A DNA stretch of 64,000 bases from Sedimentitalea sp042687825 (GCF_042687825.1 NZ_JBHUQE010000013.1:1-64000); one strand, 5' to 3'. Shown: positions 34,437-45,008, numbered from the stretch's first letter. The notes: generated from the sequence alone by a model not told the origin. Numbers and translations: made by a program.

Positions 34437-35195
34437 TCAGTTGCGCAACAGTCGGAAAGCCGTCGAAGCTCCCCAACCTGCGGCGATGGCGATCGCCAGG
34501 GACATAAGCCCGTACAGCAAAGGCTGTTCGCGGGACAGGGTGAACAGCCACCGCTCCAGCCCGACCTTACGCACGTCGATTGAGGTTTCATATTGCGACA
34601 CGATCCGGCCGTTTCGCGTCAGAAAGATGCGTGTGGCATAGTCGCCTTCGGTCAGGTTGGCGGGCATCTCTATCGCGGTCCGAAACAGGGTCTGCTGATC
34701 CAGCGCCACCTGGCCTTCGAGATGCTGGTACAGGCCGGAATTGCGGCGAATGCGAATGATGGCGTCGGTAAAGCTGCTGGCATCCGAGACGTTGGCGGGG
34801 GCTCCGACCGACCGGATCGCCTTGTCGACGGTGATTTTGTGGCGCAGATCCTCGGTGTTGCTCAGCACCTGTTCCAGCGGCCCGGTTGAAGCGACCGAAT
34901 AGAAACTGGGTGCGCGATCAACCTCAACCGCTTCGGTGTTGACCCAGATGCCAAACACGTTCGACTTGCGCCGCACGGTGATCGGTTGCGACGGTCCGGC
35001 CACGGTGATCACGACATGCAGCGGGCCATCCGTCGGGATCGGTTTCTCGCGTTTGACCGCCCCAAAGATCAGGATCTCCGAGCCGTCGAAGCTGGTGGTG
35101 ATGGCCACTTTGTCCTTGCTGAGCCCCAGCACCACCTCTTCGGCGGCTGACAGGCAGGGAATCAACAGCAGGGAAAGGCAGATCAGCAGGCGCAT
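34437..35195 (-). CDS. TIGR02186 family membrane-anchored protein
   Basis: A 252-residue protein of the alphaproteobacterial TIGR02186 family. It has an N-terminal signal peptide (MRLLICLSLLLIPCLSAAEE), a periplasmic beta-rich domain (GLSKDKVAITTSFDGSEILI) and a C-terminal transmembrane helix (about 225-245, LLYGLMSLAIAIAAGW). ATG at 35195 follows GGGGGCA; a TTG two codons upstream would overlap the previous stop. Its start is 2 bp after the stop of the adjacent TauE/SafE permease, a pairing seen in many alphaproteobacteria, so the two probably form one transport or sensing unit. Confidence 0.9.
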   Translation of the reverse strand: MRLLICLSLLLIPCLSAAEEVVLGLSKDKVAITTSFDGSEILIFGAVKREKPIPTDGPLHVVITVAGPSQPITVRRKSNVFGIWVNTEAVEVDRAPSFYSVASTGPLEQVLSNTEDLRHKITVDKAIRSVGAPANVSDASSFTDAIIRIRRNSGLYQHLEGQVALDQQTLFRTAIEMPANLTEGDYATRIFLTRNGRIVSQYETSIDVRKVGLERWLFTLSREQPLLYGLMSLAIAIAAGWGASTAFRLLRN

Positions 35196-35197
35196 GA

Positions 35198-36121
35198 TCA
35201 ATGCCCCCCGGGGGCACCCAGCGAGTACAGCTCGCCGGGTTGCAGCAGCAGATCCAGGGCCAGTTTGCCGCAGACGGCCAGCACCATCAGAGCCAGCAGG
35301 ATGCGCAACTGTTCGGCCTTCATCTTGACGCCGATGCGTGTGCCAATCTGCGCGCCGACGACACCGCCAATCAAGAGAAGCACCGCAAGCACCACATCGA
35401 CCGTGTAGTTCGTCGTGGCGTGCAGCATGGTGGTAAAGCCGGTGACAAAGATGATCTGGAACAGCGACGTTCCGACCACCACCTTTGTCGGCATACCCAG
35501 GATATAGATCATGGCCGGCACCATGACGAAACCGCCGCCCACGCCCATGATCGCCGCCAGGATGCCGACAAGAACGCCGACGATGACCGGCGGAATGACC
35601 GAAATATACAGGCCCGAGGTTCGGAACCGCATCTTGAGCGGCAAGGCGTGAACCCAGGTCCGCTGCCGCCGGACTACGGGCGGTTTTCCCCCGGCCTTGC
35701 GGGACTTCTGTATGGCGTTCAGGCTTTCGATGAACATCAGCCCGCCGACCACGCCCAAAAACAGCACATAGCAGAGCCGCACCAGCAGATCGACCTGGCC
35801 GACGCTCTTGAGATAGTTGAACACGACCACGCCGAGCGCGGCGCCGATCAGGCCGCCCACCAGCAGGACCGTTCCCATTTTCAGATCGACGGTCTTGCGC
35901 CTGAAATGCGCCAGGACACCGGAAAAGGACGAGGCGACGATCTGGTTCGCTTCGGTGGCCACCGCGACCGCCGGCGGGATGCCGATAAAGAACAGCAGCG
36001 GAGTCATCAGGAACCCGCCGCCGACGCCGAACATTCCCGATAGTATTCCCACCATTCCGCCCAATCCCAGAAGGAGAAAGGCGTTGACCGAGACCTCGGC
36101 GATGGGAAGGTAGATCTGCAT
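35198..36121 (-). CDS. TauE/SafE family permease
   Basis: A 307-residue membrane protein with about eight transmembrane helices. The two half-repeats read GILSGMFGVGGGFLMTPLL and GILAAIMGVGGGFVMVPAM, the sulfite-exporter signature. An extended loop (about 135-180) rich in basic residues separates the halves. Start ATG at 36121 has AAGGAT upstream and gives MQIYLPIAEVS; the further 28 upstream codons are not supported. Together with the TIGR02186 protein it likely exports sulfite, sulfonate or another small anion; the substrate is not readable. Confidence 0.93.
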   Translation of the reverse strand: MQIYLPIAEVSVNAFLLLGLGGMVGILSGMFGVGGGFLMTPLLFFIGIPPAVAVATEANQIVASSFSGVLAHFRRKTVDLKMGTVLLVGGLIGAALGVVVFNYLKSVGQVDLLVRLCYVLFLGVVGGLMFIESLNAIQKSRKAGGKPPVVRRQRTWVHALPLKMRFRTSGLYISVIPPVIVGVLVGILAAIMGVGGGFVMVPAMIYILGMPTKVVVGTSLFQIIFVTGFTTMLHATTNYTVDVVLAVLLLIGGVVGAQIGTRIGVKMKAEQLRILLALMVLAVCGKLALDLLLQPGELYSLGAPGGH

Positions 36122-36217
36122 GATCCTTGTTAGACTGCTATTTGTTGCAAAATCAACCACGGATGCTGCCGCGCAGCGACAAGGGGCCGGTGCAAAGGGT
36201 CCCATGCCGGCAAAACG

Positions 36218-37357
36218 CTATCGTTCCTTGACATAGGGTTCGCCCCCGGCGCGCGGTGGCACCGCCTTGCCGACGAAACCGGCCAGGATCACCACGGTCA
36301 GGACATAAGGCAGGGCATCCATCGCCTGCACCGGGATCCGAATGCGAAAATCCAGTACCGGAACGTTTCGCACCATCACAGCCACCGCAAACAGCGCCGC
36401 CGCTGTCTTTATCGCTGTCAGAACCGTCTTGAACCCGGTGCGCCGGGCCGCCGAAATCAAGGCCGCTACAATAGCAAAGGTCAGCGCCAGCAGGCACATA
36501 AAGGCCAGCAGATAGGCGAATGTCGTGTCGATGTTCTGATACCGCAGCGCCACCGCCTGCAGCAGACCGAACAGCAGGCAGGACCACATCGCGGCCCAGG
36601 GCCTCCACTTGGCAAAGATCAGTGCGGCCAGCGCGATGAATCCGCGTCCGGCGGTCATTTCCTTGACGAAACCGGCCTGCAGCGCGGTGGCCAGATAGGC
36701 CCCGGCAATGCCGCATAGCACACCGCAGATGGCCACTGCGGCATAGCGCAATCCGACCACGGACACACCGGCCGTGTCGACCGCTGCAGGGTTCTCGCCG
36801 ACCGCACGCAGGCGCAGACCGAACCGCGTGCGATACAGAACCCACCATGTGGCCGGAACCGCCGCCAGCGCGGCATAGACCAGGATGGAATGGCCGGACA
36901 GCAACTCGGAATAGACCGGTCCCAGCATTGGTACGTCGCGCAGACTGTCTGCAAAGGGCAAGGTAATCGGCCCAAAGCGCGCCCCGCCCATCAATGAAGG
37001 CGTGCGCCCGCCCTGGCTGAACCAGTCCTGCGCGATCAGAACCGTCATGCCGGCGGCAAGAAAGTTGATCGCGACTCCGGAAATCAGCTGATTTCCCCGA
37101 AAGGTGATCGACGCCAGCCCGTGCAGCATCGCCAGCACCATCGACGCGGCGATCCCGGCCAGCAGGCCCAGCCAGACCGAGCCCGACAGCGCCGCAACGG
37201 CGGCGGAAAAGAACGCCGCCGCCAGCATCTTGCCCTCGAGCCCGATGTCAAAAATCCCGGCGCGTTCCGAGAACAGCCCGGCCAAACAGGCCAGCAGCAA
37301 GGGTGTCGCCAGCCGGATCGTGCTGTCCAGAACCTGGATGATCGTCAGAAAATCCAT
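36218..37357 (-). CDS. nucleoside/purine-type ABC transporter permease
   Basis: A 379-residue inner-membrane permease with about ten hydrophobic segments. It is of the branched-chain/BMP-type family (LivH/YufQ-like): GLFSERAGIFDIGLEGKML and FRGNQLISGVAINFLAAGM at the N-terminal half, and RTRFGLRLRAVGENPAAVDTAG, the coupling-loop motif that contacts the ATPase. Start ATG at 37357 overlaps the stop of the second permease by 1 nt (TGATG). The same frame remains open upstream across the whole second permease gene, but that is a shadow. With the ATPase and BMP protein it forms a complete uptake system, likely for nucleosides. Confidence 0.93.
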   Translation of the reverse strand: MDFLTIIQVLDSTIRLATPLLLACLAGLFSERAGIFDIGLEGKMLAAAFFSAAVAALSGSVWLGLLAGIAASMVLAMLHGLASITFRGNQLISGVAINFLAAGMTVLIAQDWFSQGGRTPSLMGGARFGPITLPFADSLRDVPMLGPVYSELLSGHSILVYAALAAVPATWWVLYRTRFGLRLRAVGENPAAVDTAGVSVVGLRYAAVAICGVLCGIAGAYLATALQAGFVKEMTAGRGFIALAALIFAKWRPWAAMWSCLLFGLLQAVALRYQNIDTTFAYLLAFMCLLALTFAIVAALISAARRTGFKTVLTAIKTAAALFAVAVMVRNVPVLDFRIRIPVQAMDALPYVLTVVILAGFVGKAVPPRAGGEPYVKER

Positions 37358-38451
37358 CACGCGCGTCCCTTGCGCAGGCGCAGGAACAGACGTTCCAGCG
37401 GCATTCGCACCATGTTGTCCAGCGCACCGGTGAACAGGATGACCAGCGCCTGAATCACCACGATCAGTTCGCGCGGAATGGACGTCCACAGTGCCAGTTC
37501 CGCGCCGCCCTGATAGAGAAACCCGAACAATATTGCCGCCAGAAACACGCCGAACGGGTGGCTGCGCCCCATCAGCGCCACCGCGATGCCGATGAAACCG
37601 GCGCCTTCGGTGGCATTCAGAACCAGCCGCTCGGCCTCGCCCATGACGTTGTTGATCGCCATGCAACCGGCCAGCCCGCCCGATATCAGCATCGCGACCA
37701 TGGTGATCCGAAAGGGCGAGATGCCGGCATAGAGCGCACCGGTTTCGGAATGGCCATAGGCGCGAATTTCGTATCCCAGACGGGTGCGCCAGATCAGCAG
37801 CCAGACCGCGACACAGGCCAAAAGCGCGACGAAAAAGGTGATATTGGCGGGGGCGCCGCGAAACAGCGTCGCCTCGGCGGTCGAGAACATCTGTTGGAAC
37901 GACGGCAAATGCACCGCCTCGGGAAACCGCGCCGTGGCCGGATCCATCGCGCCTTGCGGGCGCAGGACGTTCACCAGCACATAGTTCAGCACCGCGGCGG
38001 CGATGAAATTGAACATGATCGTGGTGATCACGACATGGCTGCCGCGCCGGGCCTGCAGATAGGCCGGTATCGCGGCCCAGGCCGCGCCGAAAAGGGCGGC
38101 GGCAACGGCGGCCGCGATCAGAGCCAGCGACCAGTGCGGCCAGGGGATGTATAAGCAAGCGATGGCCACGCCCAGCCCGCCCAGCATCGCCTGACCCTCG
38201 CCGCCGATATTGAACAGCCGGGCATGAAAGGCCACCGAAACTGCCAACCCGGTGAACATGAAATTCGTGGCATAATACAGCGTATAGCCCCAGCCATAGG
38301 TCGAACCCAGCGCGCCCTCGACCATCGTTCTCATGGCCGAGACCGGGTCTTCGCCGATGCCCAGGATCACCAGGGCGGACAGGATCGCGGCCAGGATCAG
38401 GCTGATCAGCGGGATCAGCACCACGTCGGCCCATTTCGGCATCACATCCAT
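37357..38451 (-). CDS. nucleoside/purine-type ABC transporter permease
   Basis: A 364-residue permease of the YufP/NupP type with an N-terminal helix (VVLIPLISLILAAIL), GLAVSVAFHARLFNIGGEGQ, ARRGSHVVITTIMFNFIAAA and the coupling segment RTRLGYEIRAYGHSETGALY. It pairs with the downstream permease. It starts 1 bp after the stop of the ATPase gene and ends overlapping the next start. The order BMP protein, ATPase, permease, permease is the usual one for nucleoside importers such as those of Bacillus and Rhizobium; substrate choice here is inference. Confidence 0.93.
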   Translation of the reverse strand: MDVMPKWADVVLIPLISLILAAILSALVILGIGEDPVSAMRTMVEGALGSTYGWGYTLYYATNFMFTGLAVSVAFHARLFNIGGEGQAMLGGLGVAIACLYIPWPHWSLALIAAAVAAALFGAAWAAIPAYLQARRGSHVVITTIMFNFIAAAVLNYVLVNVLRPQGAMDPATARFPEAVHLPSFQQMFSTAEATLFRGAPANITFFVALLACVAVWLLIWRTRLGYEIRAYGHSETGALYAGISPFRITMVAMLISGGLAGCMAINNVMGEAERLVLNATEGAGFIGIAVALMGRSHPFGVFLAAILFGFLYQGGAELALWTSIPRELIVVIQALVILFTGALDNMVRMPLERLFLRLRKGRA

Positions 38452-38452
38452 A

Positions 38453-40015
<1,563 letters not shown>

Positions 40016-40017
40016 CG

Positions 40018-41016
40018 TCAGAAGCTCAGATCCGGGCAGCTGTCATTGTCGTAATAGCTGACCACATTGGTCTCGCCGTCGATGATGCTCTGGCGCGCGG
40101 CTGCGACGGCGGTTTTCATTTCCTCTGTCAGCAAGGCTTCGTTGTTTTCATCTACTGCGTACCCGACGCCATCTTCGGCCAGACCCAGAACGAAAACACC
40201 GGTTTCCACGTCCTCGCCGGCTTTCATGGCGTCATAGACCGCAACATCGACGCGTTTCAGCATAGAGGTCAGTACCTTGCCCGGATGCAGGTGGTTCTGG
40301 TTGCTGTCCACACCGATCGACAGGATGCCTTCGTCCGCGGCGGTCTGCAGAACGCCCACGCCGGTTCCGCCGGCGGCGGCATAGATGACATCGGCCCCCT
40401 GGCTGATCTGCGCCTTGGTCAGTTCCGAGCCTTTCACCGGGTCGTTCCATGCCGCGGGCGTGGTGCCGGTCATGTTGGCGATGATCGTTGCTTCCGGGTT
40501 CGCGGCCTTGACGCCCTGGGCAAACCCACAGCCAAAGTGGCGGATCAGCGGTACATCCATGCCGCCGATAAAGCCGACCGTGCCGGATTTGCTGGCCATT
40601 GCCGCCAGTATGCCGACCAGATAGCTGCCTTCGTGTTCGGCAAATCCGACCTGACGGATGTTCGGCGCATCCAGCCAGGTCACGTCAATCACGACGAACT
40701 TTGTATCCGGATAGTCCGGCGCCACCGAACTGAGCGGATCGGCCATGGCAAAGCCCATCGTGATCACCGGGTTTGCCCCGGCCTCGGCAAAGCGCCGCAG
40801 CGCCTGTTCGCGCTGGGCTTCGGATTGCATTTCGATCTCGCGGAACGTGCCGCCGGTTTCCTCGGCCCAGCGTTGCGCTCCATTGAACGCCGCTTCGTTG
40901 AACGACTTGTCGAACTTACCGCCCAGATCAAAGATCAGGGCCGGCTCGGCCATGGCGGTACCTGCGGCCAGCGCAAGGCTGGCAACGGCACCCATCAGGG
41001 GTTTCATAACGGACAT
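40018..41016 (-). CDS. BMP-family (basic membrane protein) periplasmic binding protein
   Basis: A 332-residue binding protein. A signal peptide (MSVMKPLMGAVASLALAAGTAMAEP) without a lipobox cysteine is followed by FDLGGKFDKSFNEAAFNGA, the typical BMP start. VGFIGGMDVPLIRHFGCGFA and YAAAGGTGVGVLQTA are conserved ligand-binding motifs. BMP proteins bind nucleosides in Treponema, Streptococcus and Rhizobium. It is first in a four-gene operon. A second in-frame ATG lies three codons later. Some members bind other ligands, so nucleoside is likely rather than certain. Confidence 0.93.
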   Translation of the reverse strand: MSVMKPLMGAVASLALAAGTAMAEPALIFDLGGKFDKSFNEAAFNGAQRWAEETGGTFREIEMQSEAQREQALRRFAEAGANPVITMGFAMADPLSSVAPDYPDTKFVVIDVTWLDAPNIRQVGFAEHEGSYLVGILAAMASKSGTVGFIGGMDVPLIRHFGCGFAQGVKAANPEATIIANMTGTTPAAWNDPVKGSELTKAQISQGADVIYAAAGGTGVGVLQTAADEGILSIGVDSNQNHLHPGKVLTSMLKRVDVAVYDAMKAGEDVETGVFVLGLAEDGVGYAVDENNEALLTEEMKTAVAAARQSIIDGETNVVSYYDNDSCPDLSF

Positions 41017-41166
41017 CTGGACTCTCCCGGTTGTTTTTCTTTGGAGCCGCCGAGAAGCTTCCCGTTGGCCCGATCATGCGTACATATCTGCCGTGACAGG
41101 CCAAATAAGCACGCAGGCGGCGCTGCCGGTCAACATGTTTCGTGTTGTGAGAGCGGTATTTGCGGG

Positions 41167-41586
41167 TTATCCGGGCGTCAACTCGCAGCACATCAGCACC
41201 GCATCGACGGCGCTGCCATCGCGGCGCGGATAATAGCCAGGGCGCAGTCCGCTGCGTCGATAGCCGCACGCCGTGTACAGCGCCAGCGCCGGCCTGTTAT
41301 CTGCCGCAACGTCAAGAAATCCGCGCGCCGCGCCCAGACCGCGCGCGGTCTGGTGCCAGGTCCGCATGCAGGCTCTGGCCAGGCCACGCCGCTGCATGTG
41401 CGGGTGGGTGGCGATGGTCAGCAATTCCGCCTCATCGGCGATCACGCGGATCAGCGCGAAACAATCGCGGTCGCCGATGGCATGGCAGAACCGCTGCGAC
41501 AGCAGGTCAGCGAATTCGCTCGCCGTCCAGGGCCGGGCCTGTCGAAAGGCGGCAGCGTGGGTGGCCGCCATGTCTTGCGGTGTCAT
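41167..41586 (-). CDS. rimI: RimI-like GNAT acetyltransferase
   Basis: A 139-residue GNAT protein likely to acetylate the N-terminal alanine of ribosomal protein S18. It has the acetyl-CoA loop in LTIATHPHMQRRGLARACM and a C-terminal VDAVLMCCEL. The N-terminal part (WTASEFADLLSQ) fits RimI. It starts in an ATGA overlap with tsaB, the gene for the threonylcarbamoyl-adenosine protein, a pairing known in many bacteria. The same frame stays open further upstream through tsaB, but that is not coding. Substrate specificity is by context. Confidence 0.88.
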   Translation of the reverse strand: MTPQDMAATHAAAFRQARPWTASEFADLLSQRFCHAIGDRDCFALIRVIADEAELLTIATHPHMQRRGLARACMRTWHQTARGLGAARGFLDVAADNRPALALYTACGYRRSGLRPGYYPRRDGSAVDAVLMCCELTPG

Positions 41587-42185
41587 CCGTCCAACAGCGC
41601 CGGTGGCGTGTCCCGAGACGGCGCCGCATCTGCGGCGCGGGCATAGAGCGGCGCAGGTGGCACAGTGGTGTCGCGCCAGTTGGCGGCCGCAATGCGGGCG
41701 ATTGCCTCGGCCAGACCCGGCGGGCTGGGGTCGGTCAATAGCGCATGACGGGCGATACTCGCAGCCTCGCTGCGGGGCAACAGCCGGGGCGCGGCGCGAA
41801 GATCGCCGGGGTCGCACAGATAGACCTGATCGCGGGGCGCCGGGATGGCCGGCACGCGATCCGGATCCAGCCAGGCGCGCGCCTGGCAGCCGGAGACGCC
41901 GACCGCCGGGATGTTCAGCGCCAGCGCCAGTCCGCGCGCTGCCGAAACGGCGATGCGGATTCCGGTGAAATTGCCCGGCCCGATCCCGACGCCAAGTGCC
42001 GTCAGATCGCGCCACGATGCGCCGCCTTCACTCAGAATTTCTTCCAGCAGCGGGATCAACCGTTCCGCCTGTCCGCGGGTCATGTCCTCGCGGCGATCCG
42101 CCAGCAGACGATCGCCGGACAGCAAAGCGGCCGCGCAATGCGCGGCCGATGTGTCAAAAGCCAGGATCAGCGCCTCGGACGTCAT
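41583..42185 (-). CDS. tsaB: tRNA threonylcarbamoyladenosine biosynthesis protein TsaB
   Basis: A 200-residue ASKHA-fold protein that, with TsaD and TsaE, makes t6A at position 37 of ANN-decoding tRNAs. It begins SEALILAFDTSAAHCAAAL and has GIGPGNFTGIRIAVSAARGL, the signature of the YeaZ/TsaB family. ATG at 42185 matches the family; the frame is open 39 codons further upstream without support. The gene is followed by rimI in an ATGA overlap and preceded by the Nfu-type gene (20-bp gap). Confidence 0.93.
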   Translation of the reverse strand: MTSEALILAFDTSAAHCAAALLSGDRLLADRREDMTRGQAERLIPLLEEILSEGGASWRDLTALGVGIGPGNFTGIRIAVSAARGLALALNIPAVGVSGCQARAWLDPDRVPAIPAPRDQVYLCDPGDLRAAPRLLPRSEAASIARHALLTDPSPPGLAEAIARIAAANWRDTTVPPAPLYARAADAAPSRDTPPALLDG

Positions 42186-42205
42186 CGGATGCTCGGCGCC
42201 GGCGC

Positions 42206-42769
42206 TCAGACGGCGACCGGGCGCACCTCGGTCACTTCGGGAATGTAATGGCGCAACAGGTTCTCGATGCCCATTTTCAGGGTCAGGGTCGAGGACGGGC
42301 AACCGGCGCAGGCCCCCTGCATATGCAGATAGACGACGCCGCGCTCAAAGCCGTGAAAGGTGATGTCGCCGCCGTCCTGAGCCACGGCTGGGCGCACGCG
42401 ACTGTCCAGCAATTCCTTGATCTGGTTGACGATCTCGGCATCCTCGCCGCTGTGTTCGGCATGGCCCGACGCGGATTGCTGACCGCTGTCGATCACCGGT
42501 TGGCCGGATTGGTAATGCTCCATCACCGCGCCCAGGATCGCCGGTTTCAGGTGGTCCCATTCGACATCGTCCGATTTCGTGACGGTGACGAAATCGTTGC
42601 CGAAAAACACACCCGAAACGCCCTGAACGGCAAAGATGCGCTGTGCCAGTGGCGATTTCTGCGCCGCGTCTGCCGTCGGGAAATCCGCCGTTCCCGCTTC
42701 GAGAACGGTCTGACCGGGCAGGAACTTGAGAGTCGCGGGGTTGGGTGTGGACTCGGTCTGGATGAACAT
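42206..42769 (-). CDS. Nfu-type iron-sulfur cluster carrier
   Basis: A 187-residue protein with two domains. The N-terminal Nfu_N domain (MFIQTESTPNPATLKFLPG through about residue 90) is followed by an NifU-like C-terminal domain with QDGGDITFHGFERGVVY and the cluster site GACAGCPSST (CxxC). It receives and delivers [4Fe-4S] clusters to target enzymes. Length and layout match the Nfu proteins of alphaproteobacteria and mitochondria. Its pairing with tsaB and rimI is positional only. Confidence 0.93.
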   Translation of the reverse strand: MFIQTESTPNPATLKFLPGQTVLEAGTADFPTADAAQKSPLAQRIFAVQGVSGVFFGNDFVTVTKSDDVEWDHLKPAILGAVMEHYQSGQPVIDSGQQSASGHAEHSGEDAEIVNQIKELLDSRVRPAVAQDGGDITFHGFERGVVYLHMQGACAGCPSSTLTLKMGIENLLRHYIPEVTEVRPVAV

Positions 42770-42876
42770 GGCGTGACTCCGGTTGCTTGCTCTGGATATG
42801 CGCCCGCGTCAGGGACAAGTCAAGGTTTGGAACGGTTCTAAACTATGCGCCGCGATCCGGCGCTCCGCAACCGGCG

Positions 42877-43332
42877 TCAGGTAATCGCCTCAAGCTTTTC
42901 CTTGCTCAGATCGCCGGGCACGATGGTGATCGGGATCGGCAGCGATCCCGAGGCCCGGGTCAGTTGCGAAACCAGCGGTCCGGGCCCTTTCTTGTCGGTG
43001 CCGGCCCCCAGAACCAGAACGCCGATCTCGGGGTCTTCCTTGATCTGGGCGATGATCTCGGGCACCGCCTCGCCTTCGCGGATCACCAGTTCCGGATCGA
43101 CGCCCTGACGGTCGCGCATCCATTTCGCAAAGACCTCGAAATGCGCGTGGATGCGCTCGCGGGCTTCTTCGCGCATGACTTCGGCGACACCGATCCAGTG
43201 GTTGAACTCGTCGGGCGGAATGATCGACAGGATCGCCACTGCGCCGTCGGTATGGGCGGCCCGCATGGCCGCGAAGCGCATGGCGTTCAGGCATTCGCGG
43301 CTGTCATCCAGGACGACAAGAAACTTGCGCAT
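42877..43332 (-). CDS. universal stress protein (UspA family)
   Basis: A 151-residue UspA-fold protein. It has the N-terminal strand KFLVVLDDSREC, and the C-terminal nucleotide-binding motif GVLVLGAGTDKKGPGPLVSQ, in which the G-x2-G-x9-G-S/T pattern is imperfect, followed by PITIVPGDL. It may bind ATP or another nucleotide and respond to stress or arrest, but no direct target is visible. It is a single gene between the Nfu-type gene and a divergent FkbM methyltransferase. Confidence 0.85.
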   Translation of the reverse strand: MRKFLVVLDDSRECLNAMRFAAMRAAHTDGAVAILSIIPPDEFNHWIGVAEVMREEARERIHAHFEVFAKWMRDRQGVDPELVIREGEAVPEIIAQIKEDPEIGVLVLGAGTDKKGPGPLVSQLTRASGSLPIPITIVPGDLSKEKLEAIT

Positions 43333-43544
43333 GGCGGTATTCCCCTTTGCGCCGCGATCATGCCGCAGCGGCCGGGCGCTGGCAATGACCTAGACACAGA
43401 GAATCCGGCGGCGCGGGCAGGGGGAGGGCGCTGGCGGTTTCCCGCAATCGCGCATCGGACCGGTTCGCCACGTTGACTGTACGGGAATGACATGGGCTAA
43501 GGCGGGATCGAGGATGGGACGAAACCGGCGGCAGCGCGGGCGGC

Positions 43545-44390
43545 ATGGGGCTGAGAAGTGTTCTGGCGAAACTGGTGGCAGACCGGGTGATGGCCGGCAC
43601 GCGGACCCGGCGCGCCGTGATGGACCGTCTTGCCGGTGACGGCATCCGGTTTCTCAAGGAGGCGCCTGACCATACCGTCGCGTTCTTTCCCAGCGACGTG
43701 ATCGGGCGCCAGATTCTTGAAACCGGCGAGTTTTTGCGCCAGGCCGTTCGCGACCTGCGGGCGCATCTAGAGCAGAACCGGTGTTTTCGGCCCGGGATGA
43801 CGGTGCTGGAAATCGGTGCAAATATCGGCACGCAGACGATCTATTTCTTTCGGGATTTGGATTGCGCCCGGCTGATTGCGTTAGAACCCGACCCAGACAA
43901 TCTGCGCGTACTGACGCATAACATGGCGCTGAACGGTCTGACGGACAGGATCGAGCCGTTGGCCCTGGCTGCCTCGGACCGCGCCGGCCAGGCGCAGTTC
44001 ACCCGCAACCTGCTGAACCGGGGCGGCTCGGGGCTGGGCGACGGCACCCGGCGCGGCACGGACAGCGAATCGTTTTCGGTCGACGTGGTGGGCATCGACG
44101 ATCTGCTGCGCGCCCGTGGACAGGGCCCCGAGACGATCGATCTGGTCTGGATGGATGTGGAAGGACATGAACTGGCCGCGCTCCGGGGAATGACCCAGCT
44201 GATGAAAACCGCCCGTCCGCCGGTCTTTCTGGAATACACCCCGTCGGCGGACCCGGAACGCGCCCGCGCCATGCGAGATCTGTTGTTCGGCACCTACGGA
44301 CAGGTTTGCCTCTACGATGTCGCGTTTCGCCCTCTGTCAAAAAAAGACTTTGCCGCATTGTCCCGTCAGGTCGATCTGCTGGCGATCTGA
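43545..44390 (+). CDS. FkbM family methyltransferase
   Basis: A 281-residue SAM-dependent methyltransferase. It has the SAM-binding motif VLEIGANIGTQT (residues about 87-98), LIALEPDPDNL, and VWMDVEGHELAALRGM, which is the FkbM-family signature. FkbM enzymes methylate hydroxyls of secondary metabolites or surface sugars. The target is unknown. It lies upstream of rplO in place of the usual rpmD, so it divides the spc ribosomal operon; it ends 145 bp before rplO. Confidence 0.9.
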   Translation: MGLRSVLAKLVADRVMAGTRTRRAVMDRLAGDGIRFLKEAPDHTVAFFPSDVIGRQILETGEFLRQAVRDLRAHLEQNRCFRPGMTVLEIGANIGTQTIYFFRDLDCARLIALEPDPDNLRVLTHNMALNGLTDRIEPLALAASDRAGQAQFTRNLLNRGGSGLGDGTRRGTDSESFSVDVVGIDDLLRARGQGPETIDLVWMDVEGHELAALRGMTQLMKTARPPVFLEYTPSADPERARAMRDLLFGTYGQVCLYDVAFRPLSKKDFAALSRQVDLLAI

Positions 44391-44405
44391 CGGAACAAGA
44401 CACCC

Positions 44406-44434
44406 TTGATCCAACCGGCCACGCCGTCTATACG
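44406..44434 (+). promoter_or_regulatory. candidate promoter of rplO-secY
   Basis: TTGATC and TATACG are separated by 17 bp, about 100 bp before the rplO start. The -35 is a good alphaproteobacterial TTG type and the -10 keeps TA. A GGACCC-GTG-GGGTCC dyad lies just downstream (44443-44457). This fits a promoter of its own for rplO, needed because the methyltransferase gene separates it from upstream ribosomal genes. Confidence 0.5.
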
Positions 44435-44534
44435 CGCCCGGTGGACCCGTGGGGTCCGCACGACTCACTGTATATAACGCCGCGTCTGACCGCTCCCGTC
44501 GCTGGGGGTCATTTCCGGCAGAAGGAGAAGCGAC

Positions 44535-45008
44535 ATGAAATTGCATGAACTGCGCGACAACGACGGTGCAACCAAAAAACGCAAGCGTATCGGCCGTGGT
44601 CCCGGCTCGGGCACCGGCAAGACCGGCGGCCGTGGCATCAAGGGCCAGAAGTCGCGTTCGGGTGTGGCCATCAACGGCTATGAGGGCGGCCAGATGCCGC
44701 TGTACCAGCGCCTGCCAAAGCGCGGCTTCAACAAGCCCAACCGCAAGTCCTTTGCCGTCGTGAACCTGGGTCTGATCCAGAAATTCATCGACGCCAAGAA
44801 ACTGGACGCGGGTTCGGCCATCACCGAGGACGCGCTGGTCGCCTCCGGTCTGGTGCGGCGCAAGCTGGACGGTGTTCGGGTTCTGGCCAAGGGCGACATC
44901 ACCTCCAAGGTGGACCTGCAGGTCACCGGCGCCAGCAAATCGGCCGTTGCCGCGGTCGAGAAAGCGGGCGGCTCACTGACGGTCACAACTGCGACCGCAG
45001 CAGAATAA
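44535..45008 (+). CDS. rplO: 50S ribosomal protein L15
   Basis: A 157-residue ribosomal protein with the typical N-terminus MKLHELRDNDGATKKRKRIG, a glycine-rich GRGPGSGTGKTGGRGIKGQK segment that contacts 23S rRNA, and QMPLYQRLPKRGF. GAAGGAG precedes the ATG. It normally follows rpmD in the spc operon and precedes secY; here only the secY side is conserved. About 110 bp separate it from secY. Confidence 0.97.
   Translation: MKLHELRDNDGATKKRKRIGRGPGSGTGKTGGRGIKGQKSRSGVAINGYEGGQMPLYQRLPKRGFNKPNRKSFAVVNLGLIQKFIDAKKLDAGSAITEDALVASGLVRRKLDGVRVLAKGDITSKVDLQVTGASKSAVAAVEKAGGSLTVTTATAAE

Noticed and set aside
36218..38434. Fused 738-residue double permease
   Set aside because: The open frame runs through two permease genes, but the upper part is in the wrong frame for the known permease. 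Separate starts with TGATG overlap explain the region.
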